A DNA stretch of 64,000 nucleotides from Heliocidaris tuberculata (taxonomy: Eukaryota; Echinodermata; Echinoidea; Camarodonta; Echinometridae), in the NCBI GenBank assembly GCA_025618425.1, contig CM046846.1:31675409-31739408 (forward strand), in the 5' to 3' direction. The notes beneath the pieces were generated by a model. The model was given only the letters and a program-made list of their open reading frames with translations, was not told the DNA's origin and ran no database searches. Each line of letters starts with the position of its first letter. Position 1 is the first letter of the stretch. This document shows positions 49,201-58,200 of this stretch, in pieces. A program made the position numbers and the translations under genes.

Positions 49201-52200
49201 CAACAGGAAGGAATAGATTACATCTTTGAATATAAGCACATTTATATTTTGAGGTTAATTCCCCTTTAAAGTTGGATTTCCCTTTAAAGTTGTAATCGAG
49301 TAACTCTGTGTCCTACCCTTTGAGCACCTCTACCATTCCATTGCATCAAAATTGCATGAATTTTATTGGTCAGCGATGAAGGCACAGATCTATGGAAAAC
49401 CATGTATGTGCAATAATTATACATGCATCTACATGTAGGGTGTGTATATTTAGGTAAATATTTTCTTGAGAGAAAATGTAGGTATTTATGAATTTTTCGT
49501 ACAGGACAAAGGGTAGAGGTGCTCAAAAAGTACATTGGACATAATATCTCAAAGGAAATGCCTGACATTACTACATGTATGTCAATCACAAATATTTGAT
49601 TAGACTGTAATGTGATTCCAGACATATCTTTAAACATTAACAAGGATCTTAACTTTCTTATTGTTTATCCAATTTTGTTCAAACTTTTCCACTTTCCTTC
49701 AAAGCAACTTCCTATGCGTGTGGGACTGTCTTGATTTAAAAAAAAAATCACCTAAATTATTTCACCTTAACCCATTATATGTTTTCCATTCATTAATTGG
49801 CACTAATTGTCCCACTGATGATGAGAATTTGCTTTCTGTTTGATTTATCCTGACAGGAATGAAAAACAGAGAAGACCATTTCAATCAAGCCCTGAGCGAA
49901 TCCAATCAACAACCATCGACCTCTGGCAGCTCAGGGAAAGAACCTGCACAAGGGGCATGTACGGTGCTGATCGTCCCAAATCAGGAAACATCAGCATCTA
50001 CCGCCACTGAGGAGGAACCATCAGAAGGTACGATGCTGCTTGTCTCTGAAGATGGCTGGATCAAGGGGGAACCTAAGTCTCCTGAAGGACTAGGACAGAC
50101 TGTAGCTGGAGGGAAATCATCAGCAAAAGATGACCAGCATTCCAGTGATAACATGAGTGGGACAGAGTCTGATTTTGATATTGACGAGAATGATGGGGAA
50201 GATGACGACTGGATCCCTGATCCAGGGAGTGACTCTGATGAAAATGATGAGCCTGATGACCATGATGAAACTGAAAGTGAGAATAAAGGAGCAGAACTGA
50301 CACAGTCTGATCTCATCGATCCTGATGAACCGCTGACGACTGAAACCTTGAAGAAAATAATGGAAGTGGTTTATGGTGTTGCAAAACCAAATGTGGCTAC
50401 ACTGGTATTGTTGAAAGAACAGATGGATGAAAGACCGAAACTGAAACTGAAATTGTTGAAAGACCTTCAGCGAGGAAATTCAATGTTCAAAAGAAGGAAA
50501 AGGGCCCAAAAAAGAATGGTGGTGAAGACACATTATATTGAAACACCAAGCCAAGTCAAAGCAAATAATCGGAAAACTGATCCCCAATGGACACCTCACC
50601 AACCGCTTACTTTGGCCAAGGCTACAGCTCATCTTGCAGCTCAACAGAACAAAGGTGACAGTACAGGGAGTGTACCTATAAGTGTACCTACTGTTCCTCC
50701 ATTACATCCTCCATTACATCCTAGACTGCCACAAAGCTACATGTACCGTCCCATAGCACCGAAGCCACCTCCACATGATGCCAGAATCTCGCAAATAAAT
50801 GCAATCATGAACATAGTTCCCGCCTCATTGCCCAGGCCTTCTGTAGCTGTAACCTCTAGCTCTGTTCCTTCTGGGAGCAACAACCCACAGAGCACTCACC
50901 AGTCAATGACAAATATTACTTTCAGGGATCAGTCACATCCATCAGCCCGTGCTTTTTTTATGCCTGAAAACCGGACTGTGAAAATCCCAGAATTGCAGCC
51001 AGCTCCAGCAGGCTCACTAGATGTTTTGGTTCCTGTTGATGCTAATGGACAAATGAAAGAACCTTTTATGGGGATTCCTCTAGACTCTTGTAAACTTGTT
51101 TTTGGATCAGATTCTGAGGAAGCAACCAAAAAATCTAATGTACAAAGTGGTAATGACACATCATGTAGAAGATCAAATGATGAAAATCAGTCTACGCCAG
51201 CTCCAGATGATAATCAACCAGGCCAGCCTAGTTATCAATCGTCCCCATTACAACAACCCAATACACAATCAAATGTGGCACCTCCTTCTGCTGGTGTGTT
51301 TCCTAATCCGCAGTCAGCAACTTCAGCTGCCAAGCCCACATATGGGACACCACCAACTCCAGCCTCTTTTCCTCCAAAAATGCTACCCCCTGGGATGGTT
51401 CCTGTAGGTCTGGTACCAGCTAATGCAAGGCCACCTGGAGTCTTTCCACCTCACATGTTTCCTCCAGGTTCTATTCCTCCTGGTATGGTCCCTGTACCAC
51501 TACCACCAGATGCTCTGCGCTTTCCAGTTCCTGGGCCTCATGTGAGATGTACATGCCCTCCAGGATCAAGACCGCCAGGTCCTCCTGTACATTCTCTGTT
51601 ACACATTCAGCAAGAAGATTTAAACAGACTTTCTGCAAGAAGGACTGACTCTCCCGCACTCAGTGACCAAAGTGGTTTGCTTGATAATGGAAATGAATCA
51701 CCTCGTACCATCACCAGCACCAACAACAGCCGAGCAGAATCACCGGGCATCAAAATAGCAAGTGTTCGTTCTTGCACAAGTGATGAGGATCTCATTAACA
51801 GGGCATCAGCATCACCAAAGGTATCAACACAGCCTGGTGCTTCAGCATCAAGAACAGCAGCAGCAGCTGGGATGGGAAACCATCCTGGATCACTTCTCAC
51901 CGTCATTCTGCCAAGTTCTGCCCAGGAGCACTACAAACATAAACTCACTCCGCAATCCAAATCTAATCCTCTTAGTGCTGACCTTAAAGAAATTCACAGC
52001 ACTGCAACCAAAGTTGATCTCGGCATGGTGTGGAATGAGATTAGCCTTTTAAGAACAGAGATCCATTTAATCAAGACCAAAGTGGCTTCTGATATTCATA
52101 ACATAAGAACTGACATGGAAGAGTTTGTGAAGCTTGTTGGAGCAAGATTGGGAATCACACCTGCCACTAAACCAAATGAAACAGTTCAAGGAAATGAAGG

Positions 52201-55200
52201 AGGAAAAAAGAGAAAAGCAATGGAGAGTGAGGGTGAAGAACAGAATTCGAACAAACATGCAAAAACCTCCTCTGAATAGGACAATCACTTGGTACTCTAA
52301 AAAGTTTTAATAAAAATTTGGAATGCCCTTATAGTTACCTCAGTATTTTTCTCAATTTTACATTGTAAGTAGTGCATGGTTCAATTATATTTTCCATTAC
52401 AGAAATGTGACCTCTTGCATAAAATGTGATTAAATGCAACATGAAAACAATCCAACGCAACCATTTCAAAATCAAAATCACCATCAAGATTTATGTTTGA
52501 TATTTGGAATCGCATTTAATCACAGATTTATATTCAAGAGGCCCGGAGTCAGTAGCATCCTTAAAAATCAATTTCATCACACATGTTTCAGTCGTGATGG
52601 GAATTCTGTGCTGTAAGTAAATATTCTTCAGAATTAAAGTTGTGCAGTATGAAATTTGGGCCTAACTAATATTCAAGAGGCCCAAATTCAGTAGCATCCT
52701 TGAAAATACAGTTAACTCTGCATAAGTCGACCTTCCATAAGTCGAATAATCGCCTTAGTCGAAGCAATTTTTCAGAACAGAATGAGCAAAACATGTGTTT
52801 TATTACCTCTTCTAAGTCGAATTTCGCCTAAGTCGAACAGATTTCTGTGGTCCCAAGAGATTCGACTTAGGCAGAGTTACCTGTATGTTACATCACACAG
52901 ATTTTCAATTATCCTGAGAATTGTGCTGTAAGTGAATATTCTCCAGAATGAATCTTTTATGATATCTGGGCCTATTTCCACCACAGTCTCAACTCTATGT
53001 CTGAAGTTCCTTACAAACTCCCCAAAGTGATATACAGTGGAACCTTGTTATAACAAACTCCCTGAGACCAAGGAAATTACCTTGTTATATTGAAAACTTG
53101 TTATAAAAGAGTGAACAAAAAAAAATAGAAATCACAAAGCTGGGATTGGCAAATTTACCTTGTTATATATCAAGTGTTGTTTGTTATAACAGTGTTCTTT
53201 ATAATGAGGTTCCACCGTAAATGCACATGTATAGTAGTTACTGAGTGACTTTCACAATAACATCAAGTTGTTTGGACCATAGAGTAGTAAATGGGCCTAC
53301 ACATATTTAACACCTTTTAACCCTTTCAAGACAGTTGACCACATTTTGTGTAGAAAGAGGAAAAATTTCTGCACATACTGTGTCCAATTTTGTTGCATGG
53401 TCATATTGCGTTTGATGCCAGGAATTTAAAAAAAAGGAAAATAAGCTTTAAAATCCTTGATTTTTTTTTTTTCAAAATTGGCAATTTTTTCAACTTTTCG
53501 ACAAAGTTTCTATGTATATTGTTTTCAAAGACATTACATTTTATTAGAACCATGTAGCACTAAAAGAAAAAATATTGTTGTTGCCAATTTGAAGAACAAA
53601 ATGTAGCCCTTCAATAATTCCAGTCCTGAAAGGGTTAAGCCATATTCCACAAAAACAGTTTCTAGAGAGTAAAAACCCCTTTGCTCTTTAGAATACCAGA
53701 AATAAAAGTGCACAAATTTTAAATTAGACCCTTTGGTTGACTTTGCATTGGTTTGTGAAAGGGGGAGTCCACCCTGAAAATCAGCTTTATTTGATGCAGG
53801 AAAATGAGAGAAACAGATCATTGAAAGTTTAAGCAAAATCTGATTAAGATTAAGGAAGTTACCAATTTTTAAAGTTGTAATTGATCAAATGCAAATTGGC
53901 AAAATCTGCTTTGTATTGGAAATTCCATTAAAGGGCAATCCAACCCTGGTAATAAGATGATTTGTGTGAAAGCAGAAAAATAAGAAAAACAGGATGGTGA
54001 AAGTTTTAAAGAAAGCGGACAAGGAATAAGAAAATTATGGATGTTTTACAAATGAGATCACTACATCTATGCGAATTTCAAATTGGCAATTTGGATGAGT
54101 CGATTGTGACATACTTGTGGACAACTCTCCCGTGGGTCGTACACATTTGCGGTTTTCTCCCAAGCGCCTTTACTTTTGGGGCAGTACTAAAAATATATTT
54201 GGGATAGCATATTGTTATAGGTCCTCATGAAAGAAAGAGATCCTACTGAGTAATACACTTTGAAAATATGAAATTTTAGTCATTTTGTGTATTGGAGCAA
54301 ATGGGGTAGTTGTCCGCAACTACATCACAGTGACTTTACCTATTCGGCCAATTTGAAATTCCCATATGTATAGTGATTACAACTTTCAAAAACTTTCTTA
54401 TTGCTTATCCAATTTTGTTCAAACTTTCACGAGTCTGCTTCTCTGATTTTTCCTCTTTCTTTCAGAGCAACTTGCCATTAAGGTTGGATTTCCCTTTTCA
54501 TGGTTGTTGACGAAGAAATAGATCATTTTCAAAGAGGGGGTGTGTAAAAATGTGTCCCAAATATATGTAGGGCACAGATATTTTTAAATGAATGTTTTCT
54601 TTAAAAAAAAAAATTAATAATGAAATTCTTAGTACAGAACAAATGGGAGAGGTGCTCAAAAGGTACGTCACAGAGTTGCCAATTTGCATTTGATTAAGTA
54701 CCACTTTTAAAAAATCATCACATTTTATTCTTTATTGGATTTTTCTCATATTTTCTCTGATCTGTTTCCCTCATTTTTCTGCTTCCAACAGAACCAACTC
54801 ATTTTCAGGGTTGACTTCCCCTTTAAATTTCTTGCAATGTTTTTTTTTCACTTCCCAAAAGACATCATCTTTCCTTTAGGTTTGGTAAAAATTAAAAATT
54901 CTTTGTTTTACAGTAAACATGATAAAACAAACTACATGTATGTTCAAATATTATTGCTGAGCACAAAGTAAAAACAGAAAAAGAATGATTTTTTGAATTT
55001 TGTAAGGATTATTTTATTCCAATATTTTTTTCAGTTGATAGTTATGAACTCTTCAATTACCTGCATTATTATTTGTCATATTTAAAAGTTTATTATTCGT
55101 ATGTGACATTTCTTGTAGAAGTATAAATGGTTGTACAGCTACTTGTAAAGCCTTCCAAGATTATCAAAGGCTGAAGACCTATGCAAATTTTTTAGTAATC

Positions 55201-58200
55201 CAAATTTGAAAGGGAATTTCCTTCAAGTGAAAGTGAAGAAATAGGGAAAACATATTGGAAAAGGTGTTTCAATAAAATGTACAAACTAGTTTGGGTTATC
55301 TAAATCAAAGATTTTACCACAGCATCATTATTTGTTAAAGCAAAATAGTTTTTTCCTTCAAAAAAGAATTTTTTTATGATGCTAGAGCAAGTTCTTATCA
55401 GCTTGGGCCAGTGAATTACTCCACTACCTCAATTTCTGAACTTGTATGGAAAAGGGCCATTATATCTGCCCCAAAAGGGGAAAAACGCACTCTATGAGAT
55501 TTATCTCTGCCGTTGTTGGCATTTCATGAAAGGGGTATTTTTCTTGTTACCTTGGTAACTTGCGACGTCATTGTGAATTATTATGTGGATTTGCAAAATC
55601 AAAAGTTTCACCATGTTATAATTGTAATACAGTCAAAACTTGCTTTAGCGACCACCTGTATAGAAGGGCCACCTGTCTATAAAGACCACAACTTTTGTTT
55701 CCCTTGAAAAGATTTTCTCATTGAAACATGTATTAAAGGAACCTGTACATAAAGACCACCTGCTCATAAAGACCATTTTTCTTGTCTCCCTTGAGCTGTC
55801 TTTATATACAGATTTCACTGTACTTACTCTTGACATTTTTAAATTGTTAAAGCTAATGTACCATTCTGGTAGCAAAAGGAAATAGGAAAGAAACATGTTT
55901 AATATAGTCTTATGTTGTTTTTCATGTAACAAAAGATGTTTGTACGAGATCATCTGGTATTCCATCAATGATTTCCGGTGAATTTTACGTAAATTACGTA
56001 TGCTAGATACTGCCCAACGCTAGGTCCTGGACCTTTCCACCCCGATGGCTACCCGTACAACAATCATGAGGCTTCACACAGAGATAGTATGTGTGTCTCT
56101 CTGTGTAGGTTTTGAACGTGTGTATGGTGTATAGTGCACTCCGAAGTTGTTGGGAGTTTATATCCCTGACCCGGCACCTAAATTATTGTTTGCCTCTCAT
56201 TAGTTTAATAGGCCACTTTAGGACTTGAAATTTTCACAGAATCTTTGTATTGCTAGTATCTTGCGATTTATCAACAAAAATCCAATAAATCTGACAACAA
56301 GTTTTTGAGGGCTTACTAAAACTTTAATAACATGCATAATGTCTTTTTTAACAAAATGTATTTAGAATGGACTGTTGCTACTTCGAGTCTTCAAACATAA
56401 AAAAATGTTAAAAGATGCTGATTGAAGATTGAGAGTTAGCATACTTGGATCCAAATTGGAAATGTATATTATTACAAAATAGAACAATCTCAAAAAGTGG
56501 TTTTAAGGAGGTCCTTTCCTCTTACAATTCCAGGCAAATAACTATCATGCACGACATGCAGGATCAATAGCATCACCACTCTTATCCTTGATTTCAATGC
56601 AAGCCTCCTCTAAAAGTTATGCTAATAGTGGTAGCCCATTTCTACCCGTTTCAACAGGAAAGATTATTTTGTACCATATCGTCTGTTTGGAGCCAGAAGG
56701 GCGTTAACTCTGTATTTAAGTATAGAGTTAATGCCCTTCTGGCTTCAAACAGATGATATATTTCACAGGGGGTTTTTGTGAATTTTGCAAATTGCGGATG
56801 AGTCACAAAATTAAAAAGAAGCTAAAATATTGCCAAGTTGCCAACGTAACTTGAATTATTTGTCTCTGGTCAGAAATTCGCCACTGCTCTTTGCAAAAGT
56901 ACATCATCATTGCTGTTTGTAAATTTGAGAATTTCCCAAAAGCGAAATCAACCACTTGTGAAATACATGTAGTCTGGTTCATCTTATTGTGAAAATTTAT
57001 GGCAGGTATAGTATAAAATCCAGAGTTTCAACAACTTATGGTTCATATATGTACAATATCTGAAAAAATACTGGGTAATTTCCCAACAATATGAACGTTC
57101 AGATATTTTTCTATAAATTATGACTTTGTACAGAATTGAAAATCTAGGAAAAGGTATCTTTTCCTACAAGCCCATCAAATACTACCCCCATCTCTCTCTA
57201 TCTCTCTCTTCTCTCTCTCTCTCTCTTCCTACTTTTTTTTCTTAACACTTGGCTTGAACTTAGACTGCCAATTGCAGTCATTATAATTTATGTACTGATT
57301 GAAAGTTCTATATTGTTTGTTAAATTATTTAACATAATGTTTCAATGTTTTGTATGGAATGTCTTATCAACCATTTCCAAATGGAGGTCTTTGAATAAAG
57401 TTTACATGTTACATTGACTTTTCATTTTCATTATTAATGAGAGTACATGTATGCTGTATGGTCCAGTAACAATTTCTTTGCAGTCAGTTTGTAATTAATC
57501 AAATTCCTATCTTGAACTCTCCACCCAACTCAATATCTAAACTTAGCCAAACACCCAATCACAACCCAAGCCCTTTAAGTGTATGTCTTTGATAATAAAA
57601 AAATAAGACCTAGAACAAAATCAGCAAATGTTGCCAGAGATAATGAATCACCCATTTATAAGCTCAATTCATGCTTTACCCTTCACCAGGCATTTGTCTT
57701 ATTTGTTTCATTTAATTCAATCAACTCACAGACAAGAGTACAAAATACAACAACAACAAAACAGTACACAAAAGGATATATGAATAATTGCATTCATTAC
57801 AAATCATTTATTCTACAATGCATGTAAACACAAAAAATAGGAAAAGAGGAAAGGCATGATTCACTCATTCAACATACTGACATAGGGTTCTGGGAGCAAG
57901 GACAGAAGAAAAATTATATTTAGCACTAGGTCATGGAGTCAAAGAAACATTGATAACCCCAAGACCTCGGCTAACCTTGGCTACAATTGGTTGCAGCAAA
58001 GGTCAGACAGTTTTATGAATTGCAGGAAAAATCCACTCCAATTGAAACTTGGCTAGGGCTTTAGACCTTATGCTAAACCCTTAACCCTAAAAAGGCCAGG
58101 TTATCTCTCAGCCAGGGGGGATGGAATCCACCCCCCCCCCCCCCCGGGATCTCAGCCGTGTAGTGATGAAAATTTCTGCAACTTGGTTCACAGATAGAGT

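Larger units (their letters stand above)
46447..49287. mobile_element. Fold-back element family 1, split by two insertions
   Basis: Left end TTAAAGGGCAATCAAACC and right end GTTGGATTTCCCTTTAAA match intact copies at 5278-5857 and 53929-54498. Internal arms (GAAAGTTTCAAAGAAATCGG and the inverse) are long inverted repeats. It is interrupted at 46910-48057 and 48171-49269. Confidence 0.6.
46290..49735. mobile_element. Fold-back element family 2, outermost layer of a nested stack
   Basis: Left end AAAAGGGCAGTCCACCC. The arm ends AAGAAAGATGAATTTT at 46446 and resumes as GTTGTAATCGAGTAACTC at 49288, as in intact family-2 copies. The right arm (CCAATTTTGTTCAAACTTTT) decays near 49735, about 120 bases before the 806-codon ORF exon. 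It holds a threefold 22-bp repeat at 46337-46395. Confidence 0.5.
54833..57200. other. CWF19L2 intron segment downstream of the 806-residue gene
   Basis: Apart from the MITE at 55628 and the hairpin at 56676, no gene or repeat family was recognised. Region 55970-56180 is somewhat GC-richer. Confidence 0.5.
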
